Part shown: positions 7,655 to 16,594 of the stretch, piece by piece | Numbering within the stretch: position 1 is the first letter of the stretch | Layout: the number at the start of each line of letters is the position of its first letter | DNA from: Gammaproteobacteria bacterium | GTDB taxonomy: Bacteria; Pseudomonadota; Gammaproteobacteria; Xanthomonadales; SZUA-36 | Reading direction: 5' to 3' | Assembly: GCA_021772915.1 (NCBI GenBank) | Contig: JAJFLB010000002.1 | Span: 1 to 39,528 of the forward strand | DNA: 39,528 bases | Position numbers and translations under genes: made by a program | Notes under the pieces: generated by a model | What the model saw: only the letters and a program-made list of their open reading frames with translations | Told to the model about the DNA's origin: nothing | Database searches by the model: none

Positions 7655-9546
7655 AGTTCCTCATACACGGAAACACGCCGACGGTGCTCACCGGTTACGG
7701 CGTGCAGGCCCGCTACCTGGCTGACAGGTTGACGCTCGACGGTCACGAGGTCGCGTTTTCGTCGACGTATGGGCAGCAGTACGGCGTCGGAACGTGGACA
7801 ACACCGCACGGTCACGAAGTGAAGCTGTACCCGAACGGCATCTACACCAACAGCCCGGACACGATCCTGGCCCACGCTGAGCATTTCTTCGAGGGCGACC
7901 CCGGTAACGGGTGGATCATTCCGTTGATCGACGTGTGGGCGTTGAACGGCCGGGCTGACGATCTCCGCGATCAGGGCTGGCAGGTAGCGGCGTGGGCGCC
8001 GGTCGATCATTTCCCGGCGCCGGCCGGTGTCGCACAGTTCCTGGCGACGTCCGGGGCGGTTCCGTTGGCGATGACCCGCTACGGCGAAACGCAGCTCGTC
8101 AACGCGGGGCTCGACCCGCGGTACATTCCGTTAGCAGTCGACACGGCCGAATATGAGCCGACGTTCTCGGTCGATGTCAACGACACGACCGTGTCCAGTC
8201 GGGAATTGTTCGACCTGCCGCCCGAGGCGTTCGTGGTCGGCATGGTCGCCATGAACAAAGACCCGCTCGACCGCAAAGGGTTCAACGAAGCGTTCCGGGC
8301 GTTCGGCCAGTTCTGGCAGAACCACCAGAACGCGGTGCTGTTCGTTCACACCGAAAAGTACGGCGCCGCTGGCGGCCTGAACCTGCCGATGCTCGCCGCG
8401 CATGCTTCGGTCCCTGAACACGCGGTCGTGTTCTCCGATCAGTACGCCTACCGGATCGGGCTACCGGCGAAGATGATGGCCGCCGCCTACACGGCGATGG
8501 ACGTGCTGCTTGCACCGTCGCACGGCGAAGGGTTCTGTGTTCCGTTGATCGAGGCGCAGGCGTGCGGCACTCCGGTGATCTGCACCGAATTCGCGGCACA
8601 AACCGAGCTGGTCGGCAACGGCTGGCTGGTCGCCGGGCAGCCGTGGTGGGATCAGGCCCAGGACGCATCGTATGTCGTGCCGTTCATCCCCGACATCATC
8701 GACAAACTCGAGCAGGCATACGTCGAGATCGAAGCCGACCCCGGCGGGATCGCCGTCGCGTGCATAGATTTCGCAGCCGGATACGACGCTAACCGGGTGT
8801 ATGACGAACACTGGCGACCGTTTATCGAGTCGCTGCAACCGGCGACGCTGGTCGAAATGCCGGCCATGACGGCGGTCGACGTGGTTCTGCCGTTGATGCG
8901 GCCCGAACTGCTCGACGATCTCGCCGAATCAATCGACGACGACCGGGCCAACCTCGTCGTCGTTCACGACACCGGCGTCAAACTGCCGATCCGCGAGAAG
9001 CCGTGGGACGCTGTCCCGACAGGGAAGGCGCACACGACCTACGCCGAAAAGGTCAACCTCGGCGTCGATAACTGCCTGTCCGATTGGGTCCTGGTCGTCG
9101 GCGACGACGTCGAGTTCACGCCAGGATGGTTCGACGCCGCCGCGGAACAAACCCGCTGGTACGACGTCGTCGGCACCAACGACTCAGAACCCGGCCGGGT
9201 GCGTAACCCGGACGTCGCCGCCGGCCGGCACGCCGATCATTTCCTGATCCGCCGCGGCTACATCGACGACGTCGGCAGCAGCCTCGACGGGCCGGGTGTT
9301 GCGATGCCCACCGCATACGCACACTGGTACGTCGACCGCGAAGTGATCCAACTAGCGAAAGCCCGAGGCTGTTACGGCCACGCCGATGATTGCCGGATCG
9401 TGCATCACCACCCCGGCTACGACGGCGACGAGCACGCCCGCGAAGCCGACCCGACGTACATGCTGGCGGTTGACGCTTCCGAAGACGACCAACGCACATG
9501 GCTGTCGCGGGCGCCGCTGATAGAACAACACAGAGCCAGCCGATGA
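7651..9546 (+). CDS. Two-domain glycosyltransferase (GT4-like plus GT-A-like)
   Basis: A 631-aa protein starting at GTG 7651. Residues 1-395 form a GT-B enzyme: KFLIHGNTPTVLTGYGVQAR at the start and the GT4 family signature SHGEGFCVPLIEAQACGTPV (290-309) with its E-x7-E pair near 293 and 301. Residues about 408-600 form a second, GT-A-like domain with VVGDDVEF (483-490) as the metal-binding acidic motif and HHHPGYDG (585-592) as a likely metal-binding histidine site. It should transfer two sugars in turn or carry out two linked steps. It lies between capsid and connector genes with another glycosyltransferase and two methyltransferases, so virion or host-glycan modification is likely. Acceptor unknown. 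Confidence 0.85.
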   Translation: MKFLIHGNTPTVLTGYGVQARYLADRLTLDGHEVAFSSTYGQQYGVGTWTTPHGHEVKLYPNGIYTNSPDTILAHAEHFFEGDPGNGWIIPLIDVWALNGRADDLRDQGWQVAAWAPVDHFPAPAGVAQFLATSGAVPLAMTRYGETQLVNAGLDPRYIPLAVDTAEYEPTFSVDVNDTTVSSRELFDLPPEAFVVGMVAMNKDPLDRKGFNEAFRAFGQFWQNHQNAVLFVHTEKYGAAGGLNLPMLAAHASVPEHAVVFSDQYAYRIGLPAKMMAAAYTAMDVLLAPSHGEGFCVPLIEAQACGTPVICTEFAAQTELVGNGWLVAGQPWWDQAQDASYVVPFIPDIIDKLEQAYVEIEADPGGIAVACIDFAAGYDANRVYDEHWRPFIESLQPATLVEMPAMTAVDVVLPLMRPELLDDLAESIDDDRANLVVVHDTGVKLPIREKPWDAVPTGKAHTTYAEKVNLGVDNCLSDWVLVVGDDVEFTPGWFDAAAEQTRWYDVVGTNDSEPGRVRNPDVAAGRHADHFLIRRGYIDDVGSSLDGPGVAMPTAYAHWYVDREVIQLAKARGCYGHADDCRIVHHHPGYDGDEHAREADPTYMLAVDASEDDQRTWLSRAPLIEQHRASR

Positions 9547-10337
9547 CCCGGCCGCTGTTGATCGACGCGTTTCCGTTTCACGACGAGCTCGACTTGCTCG
9601 AGCTGCGCCTGACCGAACTGTACGACACGGTCGACTGGTTCGTTCTCGTCGAAGCCGACGTGACACACCAGGACGTCCCGAAGCCGTACCACTACCTCGA
9701 CAACGCTGAACGGTTCGCCCAGTGGGCCGACAAGATCATTCCGGTGCAAGCGACGGGCCTGCCAACAATGGCAGACAACCCCGACCCGTGGGCGCGTGAG
9801 GTTACGCAACGCGAACACATCGCTACCGGCCTGGCAACGATCGGCGTTGACGGCGACGACATCGTCATGCAATCCGACGTCGACGAAATACCGCGGGCGC
9901 TACACGCCCGCAACGCCCGGCCGAACGGCAAATTTGTCGCCTTCCAGCAGCGCGGCCATTTCTGGGCGGTCGATTGGTATTGGGGCGAATGGCAAGGAAC
10001 GGTAGCCGCCCAGGTCGACACGATCGGCCGCATCCCGACACACCCGTTCGGGTCGATGCGAAACATGCGAAACGCGAACGGCATCGACGTCATCGCCGAC
10101 GCCGGCTGGCACCTGTCATGGCTCGGCGGGCCCGACCGGGTCACGAAGAAAGTCAACTCGTTCTGCCACCCCGAAGTCGAGGCCGACATTCGCGGCGCTA
10201 TCGCCAACGACAACTTTTACTGGCGCGAAGGGTTCCACGTCGACGGGGTTCGCCTCAAACCGGTCGACGTTGACGACAGCTGGCCGAAATGGATCGTTGA
10301 CGGCAACGCCCCCGACTCGTGGTACCGGCCGCGATGA
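9543..10337 (+). CDS. Glycosyltransferase family 17-like protein
   Basis: A 264-aa protein with features of GT17 enzymes: IDAFPFHDELDLLELRLTEL at the start, DWFVLVEADVTHQ, IVMQSDVDEIPR as the acidic DXD-type site, and AGWHLSWLGG with a conserved histidine/tryptophan. The eukaryotic members add bisecting N-acetylglucosamine; in phages the acceptor is not known. ATG 9543 overlaps the end of the previous gene; the stop overlaps the next start. With its neighbours it forms a glycan-building block. Confidence 0.8.
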   Translation: MTRPLLIDAFPFHDELDLLELRLTELYDTVDWFVLVEADVTHQDVPKPYHYLDNAERFAQWADKIIPVQATGLPTMADNPDPWAREVTQREHIATGLATIGVDGDDIVMQSDVDEIPRALHARNARPNGKFVAFQQRGHFWAVDWYWGEWQGTVAAQVDTIGRIPTHPFGSMRNMRNANGIDVIADAGWHLSWLGGPDRVTKKVNSFCHPEVEADIRGAIANDNFYWREGFHVDGVRLKPVDVDDSWPKWIVDGNAPDSWYRPR

Positions 10338-10867
10338 CGTTCACCGAACAATGGTTTGACGCCGGCGCATGCCTCGGCCTCGCCGGGCTGGTCGAAGAAA
10401 TCTCCGATGTCGACGGGTTGATAATTGAGATCGGATCGTGGGAGGGCCGCTCGACGATAGCGATGGCAAACGCGGCGCACCCCCGCACCGTTCACGCCGT
10501 TGACACATGGAAGGGTTCGAAGGGCGAAGTGTCGTCGATCCTCGCCGCCCGCCGCGACGTGTTCGCCACCTGGCAAACAAACATCTCCGAACAAACAGCC
10601 GGGAACGTCGTTCCGTTCCGTATGGACTGGCGCGACTATCTCGCAGCGATTCGGCTTCCGGTGGCGTTCGTGTTCATCGACGCAGAACACGCTTTCCAGC
10701 CTGTCGCTGATTGCATCGCAGCGGTTCGGCCGCACATGGCCGAAGGCGGCCTGATCTGCGGCGACGACATCCATCACCCGCCTGTCATTTCGGCGGTGTT
10801 CGAGTCGTTCGCCGGCGAAAAGATTCAGCAGCTCGGCCCGATATGGGTAAGGCGGGGCGTCACATGA
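10334..10867 (+). CDS. Class I SAM-dependent methyltransferase, first of two
   Basis: A 177-aa protein with motif I IIEIGSWEGRSTIAMA, the acidic residue after strand beta2 in VHAVDTW, and FVFIDAEHAF followed by GGLICGDD, as in the Methyltransf_24 group. This group methylates sugars or other small groups in many glycan clusters. ATG 10334 overlaps the previous stop. It is followed directly by a related enzyme, and both sit with glycosyltransferases, which suggests O-methylation of the sugar added by them. Confidence 0.8.
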   Translation: MTFTEQWFDAGACLGLAGLVEEISDVDGLIIEIGSWEGRSTIAMANAAHPRTVHAVDTWKGSKGEVSSILAARRDVFATWQTNISEQTAGNVVPFRMDWRDYLAAIRLPVAFVFIDAEHAFQPVADCIAAVRPHMAEGGLICGDDIHHPPVISAVFESFAGEKIQQLGPIWVRRGVT

Positions 10868-11403
10868 ACCTGGCCGACGAATACGGCCGGCTGTGTCGCA
10901 CGCCGTCCGACATCAACGAACACCTGCCGACGTTCGTGGCGCTGGTGCAACGTCTCAACGCTAAGCATGTGATCGAACTAGGGACACGTTCGGGCGTGTC
11001 AACAACAGCGTGGCTTCACGGCTTGTCTAAGACCGGCGGCCGGTTGACGTCGGTTGACATCGACGAAGCGCCCGACATCGCAACACACGACGACTGGACG
11101 TTCCTACAGGGCGACGACTGCGACCCGGACATCACCGTTCAGCTCGACCCGGCCGACATCGTGTTCATCGACACCAGTCACACGTATCTGCAGACCGTCG
11201 CCGAGCTCTACCTGTACCGGTGGCTAGTGAAACCCGGTGGGCTGATGGTGTTGCACGACACCGAACTCGCTCACCCGCAAGACGCGCCGATACGGCCCGC
11301 CTATCCGGTCAAAACGGCCATCGAAGAGTTCATCGCCGACACCGGGTACGAGTGGACGAATCACCGCAACAACAACGGCCTCGGCATTATCGAAGGGTTC
11401 TAA
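10864..11403 (+). CDS. Class I SAM-dependent methyltransferase, second of two
   Basis: A 179-aa protein with motif I VIELGTRSGVSTTAWL, LTSVDIDEAPD, IVFIDTSHTYLQTVAEL and KPGGLMVLHDTE, the usual order for Methyltransf_24/cephalosporin-hydroxylase-like enzymes. The upstream frame is open to 10711, but ATG 10864 overlaps the previous stop and begins the conserved region. It is related in type to its upstream neighbour, though not a close copy. Likely glycan methylation. Confidence 0.8.
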   Translation: MNLADEYGRLCRTPSDINEHLPTFVALVQRLNAKHVIELGTRSGVSTTAWLHGLSKTGGRLTSVDIDEAPDIATHDDWTFLQGDDCDPDITVQLDPADIVFIDTSHTYLQTVAELYLYRWLVKPGGLMVLHDTELAHPQDAPIRPAYPVKTAIEEFIADTGYEWTNHRNNNGLGIIEGF

Positions 11404-11404
11404 C

Positions 11405-12046
11405 GTGGCGATCAGCAACGGTTACGCAACCCTGCTCGCGTTGAAAGACGCTCTCAAAATTGCGGCGTCGGACACCGTCGACGACGACATGATGGAGTTG
11501 GCGATCGAGTCGGCGTCGCGTCAGATCGACGACCACTGCGGCCGGGGCCGCAAATTCTGGCAGGACACGGCGGTCGTCGCACGCAAATACTTTCCGCAAC
11601 AGTCGGGCGTTCTGTTCGTCGATGACATCTCGACCGTGACCGGTTTGATCGTGAAGGTCGACACGTCCGACGACGGGACGTTCGACACGACCCTGACGAT
11701 CTCCACCGATTTTGACGTGCACCCGGTCAACGCCACAGCCGAAACGCCGGTGCGGCCGTTCACCGCGATCCGGCTTCTCGACGGAGCACTGTCGGGGTTC
11801 GCGTCGGCTTCGTCGGGCCGCCCAACCGTCGAGGTCACCGCGAAGTACGGCTGGCCGGCGGTGCCGACAGCGGTCGCTAGGGCGTGCGTGTTCCAAGCCA
11901 AGAACCTGTTCAAAGCGCCCGACACGATGTACGGCAGCTTTCAGTTGGCGCAGGACGGCAACGCTTTGAGGGTCCCGGCGATGGACCCGATAGCGCGGGC
12001 GTTGCTTGAGGGGTTCGTCAGGTTCGACGGCGTCCACGATGAGTAA
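11405..12046 (+). CDS. Head-tail connector protein
   Basis: A 213-aa protein starting at GTG 11405, one base after the previous stop. The N-terminal third is alpha-helical with LKDALKIAASDTVDDDMMEL and IESASRQIDDHCGR, typical of gp6/gp15-like connector (adaptor) proteins that bind below the portal. The C-terminal part has TAKYGWPAVPTAVARACVFQ, also usual. It should form the ring joining portal and stopper. Confidence 0.8.
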   Translation: MAISNGYATLLALKDALKIAASDTVDDDMMELAIESASRQIDDHCGRGRKFWQDTAVVARKYFPQQSGVLFVDDISTVTGLIVKVDTSDDGTFDTTLTISTDFDVHPVNATAETPVRPFTAIRLLDGALSGFASASSGRPTVEVTAKYGWPAVPTAVARACVFQAKNLFKAPDTMYGSFQLAQDGNALRVPAMDPIARALLEGFVRFDGVHDE

Positions 12047-12446
12047 CGTCAACGACGCCTGCCAGGCGCTAGCCGACGCCGCCGCGACAGTCGACGGGTT
12101 ACGGGCCAAGGCATACGTCGATGACACGATCAACCCGCCAGAGGCGCAGGTATTCAACCGGGCATTCGATCCGCGGTTGACGTTGGGCGGCTCGCCGAAA
12201 CGGGTCGTCGCGTTAGGTGTGCGGGTCTTCGTGCGACGGTCGGAGCTCCGCACCGCACAAATACAACTGCGCGATTTCATGGAACAGACCGGGGCGACGT
12301 CGGTCCTCGAATCGCTCGAGGACGAAGACAACTACTCGGCCGACGTTGACATGGTCGAAGTAATTCAGATCGGGCAGCCGTTCGAAACGTCATCCGGCGA
12401 CGCCGTGTATCTCGCCGTTGATTTCGACGTCGACGTCACCCTCTAA
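12039..12446 (+). CDS. Tail terminator or tail completion protein
   Basis: A 135-aa protein. ATG 12039 lies within the end of the connector gene. The fold suggested is alpha-beta with VVALGVRVFVRRSELRTAQI and LAVDFDVDVTL at the end, like gpU-type tail terminators that cap the tail tube. The position, after the connector and before the tube genes, fits. No catalytic motif is present or expected. Confidence 0.55.
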   Translation: MSNVNDACQALADAAATVDGLRAKAYVDDTINPPEAQVFNRAFDPRLTLGGSPKRVVALGVRVFVRRSELRTAQIQLRDFMEQTGATSVLESLEDEDNYSADVDMVEVIQIGQPFETSSGDAVYLAVDFDVDVTL

Positions 12447-12461
12447 ACCACTGGAGCACCG

Positions 12462-13184
12462 ATGGCTTTTCGTAGTTCGTCACAGGCCCGCGTCTACGCA
12501 GGCATCCTCGCCGCAGCCGCCTACGCCCGCACGGCGGGCGCTTCGTCGGTGGCAGACATGCACGACATCACCACACTTGCGGACACCGCGAAGGCGATGC
12601 TGCCGGGGCCGAACACGTCGACGTTTCAGGTAGCCGGGCCGCTCGACGCCGACGCTTCCGCTAACGGACAGTTCGACGCGTTCGCTACGCAGAAAGATTC
12701 CGGCGGAACCACGCCGGTCACCTACATGCCTTTGGGCACCGACGGCCACGCGTGGCTAATCGACGCGATCCACACGACGTTCGACACGTCGGCGTCGCAT
12801 TCGGGCACCGTTGACTGGTCGCTCGATTCGCAGACCGACGGCATCGCAGACATGGCCGGCGTGATCCTCGAGAACAACACGACGGTGACCGTCGACACGA
12901 ACGGCACCGCCAACAACAACGGCGCCGGCACAACGCAGGGCGCCGCGTTTCATCTGCACGTCACCGCGTATTCGGGGTTCACGTCCGATGACATCATCGT
13001 TGAAGGGTCCACCACCGGATCGTTCGGCGGCGAAGAAACGACGATCGCGACGTTCACTCAGGTCACCGGCGTCACGTCTGAACGGGTTGTCGTGACCGGC
13101 ACCGTTCCCCGCTACCTGCGGGTCGTTGACGACGTTCTCGGCACCGGGTCCGTTACCCGGCTCGTTGCCGTTTCACGGCGATAA
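12462..13184 (+). CDS. Tail-tube-like virion protein, larger paralogue
   Basis: A 240-aa beta-rich protein beginning MAFRSSSQARVYAGI. The part LADTAKAMLPGPNTSTFQVAGPLD aligns by eye with FGTTAKAFIPGLTDGGEIQLSGPLD in the next gene, so the two are related. The rest, Thr/Gly-rich with TVPRYLRVVDDVLGTGSVTR near the end, resembles phage major tail proteins. It may be a second tube protein or a decorated tube variant. Confidence 0.6.
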   Translation: MAFRSSSQARVYAGILAAAAYARTAGASSVADMHDITTLADTAKAMLPGPNTSTFQVAGPLDADASANGQFDAFATQKDSGGTTPVTYMPLGTDGHAWLIDAIHTTFDTSASHSGTVDWSLDSQTDGIADMAGVILENNTTVTVDTNGTANNNGAGTTQGAAFHLHVTAYSGFTSDDIIVEGSTTGSFGGEETTIATFTQVTGVTSERVVVTGTVPRYLRVVDDVLGTGSVTRLVAVSRR

Positions 13185-13211
13185 CACCACCCACCAGACA
13201 GGGGTACAACA

Positions 13212-13637
13212 ATGGCTTTCAAGGCCGGCAAAGCATCATTCATACTGCTCGACGCGGTCACCGGCACGCCGGCGAACATTTCGGCGTATTCGGACAGCGT
13301 CAGTTTTCCGCAGCTCGTCGACACGCAGGAAGTGTCGGTGTTCGGTACGACCGCGAAGGCGTTCATTCCGGGGCTGACCGACGGCGGCGAAATTCAACTG
13401 TCGGGTCCGCTCGACGTAGCGCTGGGCACGTTCGTGTCGGCGTTGAAGGCCGCTCAGTCGGCCGGGTCGTCGACCGCTACGTTCACGTGGGGGCCGGGCG
13501 GTTCGGTGTCCGGACAGATCAAGCAGGACGCCGAGGTGTATCTGAAATCGTATGACGTGTCGTCTGGTGTCGGCGGCAAGGTCGAATACTCGGCGTCGCT
13601 TCAGATCACCGGCGCGGTCACTAACGGCACTTGGTGA
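13212..13637 (+). CDS. Major tail (tube) protein
   Basis: A 141-aa beta-rich protein starting MAFKAGKASFILLD. The central TTAKAFIPGLTDGGEIQLSG and the closing KVEYSASLQITGAVTNGTW are typical of siphovirus tube proteins. Gene position just before the tail completion, chaperone and tape-measure genes supports this. It begins with the same MAF(R/K) as the preceding gene, which looks like a diverged duplicate with extra domains. Confidence 0.75.
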   Translation: MAFKAGKASFILLDAVTGTPANISAYSDSVSFPQLVDTQEVSVFGTTAKAFIPGLTDGGEIQLSGPLDVALGTFVSALKAAQSAGSSTATFTWGPGGSVSGQIKQDAEVYLKSYDVSSGVGGKVEYSASLQITGAVTNGTW

Positions 13638-13638
13638 C

Positions 13639-14091
13639 ATGCCGGACCCGGCGGTTGTTGGCAGCTTCGATCCTGTCTCGTGGCGCCGACTTCAACGCGA
13701 CCTGAAAGACCTCGGCCCCGAAATCCGTAAGGATTTCAACAACGAGATCAAAGGGATCGCCGGGAAGATCGTTTCCGACGCGAAAGCGAACGCAGCGTGG
13801 TCGACGCGTATCCCCGGTGCGTTGTCGGTGTCGGTTACTGCTTCGCGTGTCGGCGTGAAGGCGAGCCGGCGCAAAGCGCCGCACGCCCGCGCGTTCGAGG
13901 GTGTCCGTCGGGCCGGGTTCGGAGCTGTCCGAGAGTTCCGGCACCCGGTATACGGCAACCGCAACGTGTGGGTATCGCAACCGACCCGACCGTTTCTCGC
14001 CCCGGCGATCCGCGAGAACCAGGCCGGGTTCTTCGACGCCGCACAGGAATCCATCGTCAACGCGGCCCGAACTGTGGGCTGGACCAAATAG
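13639..14091 (+). CDS. HK97 gp10-like neck or tail completion protein
   Basis: A 150-aa protein. It has the usual layout of the gp10-like family: a helical N-terminus (SWRRLQRDLKDLGPEIRKDF), a basic middle (VGVKASRRKAPHARAFEG), and FRHPVYGNRNVWVSQPTRPF before a helical end with AAQESIVNAARTVGW. The frame is open to 13552 but ATG 13639, directly after the tube gene stop, is the sensible start. The order (after the tube genes) is unusual for a gp10 homologue, which usually precedes them. Confidence 0.65.
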   Translation: MPDPAVVGSFDPVSWRRLQRDLKDLGPEIRKDFNNEIKGIAGKIVSDAKANAAWSTRIPGALSVSVTASRVGVKASRRKAPHARAFEGVRRAGFGAVREFRHPVYGNRNVWVSQPTRPFLAPAIRENQAGFFDAAQESIVNAARTVGWTK

Positions 14092-14108
14092 AAAGCAGAC
14101 CGACCATA

Positions 14109-14372
14109 ATGCCTGAATCGAAATATCCGCCCGTCGATGTCGACATCAAATGGCTCACCCCGCGTGAACTGAAAGACATCATGGACAACGCCGGCCTGTC
14201 AGCCGACGACCTCGATAACCCGATGGGTGCCGACGATCCCGGCCGGGCGCTCGCCGCTCTCGCGTGGGTGATCACCCGCCGCGAGTTCCCCGACTTGACG
14301 CTCGACGATGCGTGGGACATTCCGATTGATTTGGACGATAACCCGGTGGACCCTACGAGCGCCAGCAGCTGA
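14109..14372 (+). CDS. Tail assembly chaperone, short form
   Basis: An 87-aa acidic protein beginning MPESKYPPVDVDIKWLTPRE, followed by a tape-measure gene. This is the place and size of gpG-type chaperones. The reading frame closes at 14370-14372, and a second frame, shifted by -1 and open from 14342 to 14482, overlaps its end, as in lambda G/GT. The short form helps fold and assemble the tape measure protein and tube; it is not part of the virion. Confidence 0.75.
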   Translation: MPESKYPPVDVDIKWLTPRELKDIMDNAGLSADDLDNPMGADDPGRALAALAWVITRREFPDLTLDDAWDIPIDLDDNPVDPTSASS

Positions 14373-14482
14373 AACTGTTGGCGACGCTGGCGGCCCGTTT
14401 TCATACGTCGATCGACGAGCTCGAGAACCGCCCGATGTGGCAGATCACCGACATGCTCGACATTGCTTCTTCAAAGGGCTGA
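14342..14482 (+). CDS. Tail assembly chaperone, -1 frameshift extension
   Basis: The -1 frame is open from 14342 (after TAA at 14339) to TGA 14480-14482 and encodes YERQQLKLLATLAARFHTSI and a helical end finishing DIASSKG. No start codon with a ribosome binding site opens it. A slip between 14342 and 14369 would give a fusion of about 125 aa. The overlap contains GGACCCT near 14348-14354, which is not a textbook slippery heptamer, so the exact slip site is uncertain. Confidence 0.65.
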   Translation, partial: PGGPYERQQLKLLATLAARFHTSIDELENRPMWQITDMLDIASSKG

Positions 14483-14485
14483 TTC

Positions 14486-16594
14486 ATGGCTGCACCGGCA
14501 CGCGACCTGATCGTCAACCTCGTTGGTCGCACGAATCAGTTGATGGGTCCGTTGCAGGGCGCGTCGGCGAAGATGACGCAGATCGGGTCGACGTTGTCGA
14601 AGACGTTGACTCCCGCGGCGGCTGCGTTGGGTGTCGGCATGGCGATGGCCGGACGCGAGTTCAACGGCGGCGTTGACGCGTTGCGGGTTGGGACTGGCGC
14701 GACAGGCGCCGAACTCAAGAAGATGACGGCGCAGATGAAATCGGTGTCGACGAACTCGTCGCTTGCCCGTATCGGTCTGGGCCGGGTTGGTGAGATCATG
14801 GCCGACGTTTCGACCCGCACCGGTCAGACCGGCGAAGGACTCGAGAACCTGACGACCCGGTTCGCGCAGTTGGAACGCATGAACATCGCCGCGGATGTCG
14901 GCAACGTCGCCCGCGTGTTCGGCGACTGGTCGATAGCGACCGAAGACCAGGCCGAAGTGATGGACCAACTGTTTATCGCGGCGCAGGAATCCGGCGCGTC
15001 GATAGATGAACTGTCGACGAAGATAGTCGAGTTCGGCGCACCGCTCCGTAATCTCGGGTTCGGGTTTGAAGAAGCGACCGCGCTGTTAGCTGCGTTCGAG
15101 AAGAACGGCGTCAACACCGAAACGGTGATGGCCGGGCTGAAGATCGGCATTGGCACGTTGGCTAAGGCCGGGGAACCGGTGCCGGAGACTTTCCGGCGGA
15201 TCGTGACAGAGATCGAGAACACAGAGGACGCTTCGGAAGCGACCCGTCTGGCGATCCAGTTGTTTGGGTCGCGTGCCGGGCCGGACCTCGCCGACGCTAT
15301 CGGTAACGGACAGTTCGCGATCGAGGAAATGATCACGGCGCTCGCTACAGGCGAAGACACGATCGACGCTGCGGCCGAAGCGACAACCCGATGGACTGAC
15401 AAGCTCGCCGGTTTGAAGAACCGGGTGGTGGGTACGTTGGGGCCGTTCGGCGAGATGGGCGCACTGTTGTCGGGTGCGGTGGCGTCGATCGGGCCGTTGC
15501 TGTTGGGGTTGGGCCTGTTGGGTCCGGCGTTGCTCAAAGTCAAGGCGGCCGTCGTGGGAATGAGCCTGTCGATGGCTGCGGTGCCGTGGGTCGCGCTCGC
15601 TGCCGGCGTCGCGGTTGCCAGCGTCGCGTTGTGGAAATTCACTCGCAACTCGGGCAACGCCGAAGCGATACAACGCAAAGCCGCCGCACAGACCGAAGAG
15701 TACCGGCGTAAGGTCGACGCGTTGGCGTCGACGCTTGATGCCGCGACGCAGGCGTCGTCGGAACAAACAGCCGAATTCGTGGCGTCAGAGATCGCGGCGA
15801 TCGGGCTTAGTGAGGCATTCGCCGAAGCCGGTCTGACCGGTTCGACGCTGGTCGGTGCGTTGGAAACGATCGGCGCCGAGCAGACGACGAACAGGAGCGG
15901 CACCCAGGAACTGCTCGACGAGTACGGGTTATGGGGCACCGCGACGTTCGAGCAAGAAGAACTGTTGCACGACCTGGCCAACGCGTTGGGCATCGCTTCG
16001 ATTGAGGCAGGACTGGCCGAGGAAATCACCGGCGATTTGGCAGGGACAGCGGACGAAGCCGCCGAAAAGATCGACGACCTCGAGGACGCCTACACCGATC
16101 TGGTGAACGCTTTTCTGGGCGGGTTCAACGCCCAAACCGAAGCCGAAGAACTACTGGGTGACATCGTCGGAGCGATGGACGAGCTCGAAGGCAAATCGAC
16201 CACCGACATACGCAACGAACTAGCACAGTTCGTCGGTGACCTTGCCAGCGTGCAGGGCAAAGCCGACGAGGCAGGCATTAGCGTTGACGAGTTTCTTGAC
16301 CCGGCAAAGACCGGTCTTGCTGACCTGATCAACGCCGCCGGTCTGTCTGCTGACGAGGTCGAGGTATTGATCGGCACGCTGCAACGCATCGACGGGATGC
16401 GCGTCGCTGCCGGCGTTGATCTCGAAACTGTGATCGGCGTCAGGCGGGCGGACCTGATCGGTTTGAACTCCGGGGCCGGTGCGCCTGGTGCCGGAATCAA
16501 TATCACGATTCCGGTGACGGTCGAGATGGACGGCGAAGTAGCAGGGAAGGCTGTTGTCGAGGCGAACCTGAATGCTGGCGGCGGGTTCCAGTGA
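14486..16594 (+). CDS. Tape measure protein
   Basis: A 702-aa protein. It begins with a helical part (ASAKMTQIGSTLSKTLTPAA), then the TP901-type repeat region with MKSVSTNSSLA, FGDWSIATEDQAEVMDQLF and GFEEATALLAAFEKNGVNTE. A hydrophobic stretch at about residues 325-390 (SGAVASIGPLLLGLGLLGPA and on) is the part thought to enter the membrane. It sets tail length; at roughly 1.5 angstrom per residue that would be near 105 nm. It overlaps the next gene by four bases. Confidence 0.95.
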   Translation: MAAPARDLIVNLVGRTNQLMGPLQGASAKMTQIGSTLSKTLTPAAAALGVGMAMAGREFNGGVDALRVGTGATGAELKKMTAQMKSVSTNSSLARIGLGRVGEIMADVSTRTGQTGEGLENLTTRFAQLERMNIAADVGNVARVFGDWSIATEDQAEVMDQLFIAAQESGASIDELSTKIVEFGAPLRNLGFGFEEATALLAAFEKNGVNTETVMAGLKIGIGTLAKAGEPVPETFRRIVTEIENTEDASEATRLAIQLFGSRAGPDLADAIGNGQFAIEEMITALATGEDTIDAAAEATTRWTDKLAGLKNRVVGTLGPFGEMGALLSGAVASIGPLLLGLGLLGPALLKVKAAVVGMSLSMAAVPWVALAAGVAVASVALWKFTRNSGNAEAIQRKAAAQTEEYRRKVDALASTLDAATQASSEQTAEFVASEIAAIGLSEAFAEAGLTGSTLVGALETIGAEQTTNRSGTQELLDEYGLWGTATFEQEELLHDLANALGIASIEAGLAEEITGDLAGTADEAAEKIDDLEDAYTDLVNAFLGGFNAQTEAEELLGDIVGAMDELEGKSTTDIRNELAQFVGDLASVQGKADEAGISVDEFLDPAKTGLADLINAAGLSADEVEVLIGTLQRIDGMRVAAGVDLETVIGVRRADLIGLNSGAGAPGAGINITIPVTVEMDGEVAGKAVVEANLNAGGGFQ

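Noticed and set aside
14824-16029. 401-codon minus-strand open frame in the tape measure gene
   Set aside because: Low-complexity Ser/Ala/Asn product antisense to the tape measure protein, with no ribosome binding site.
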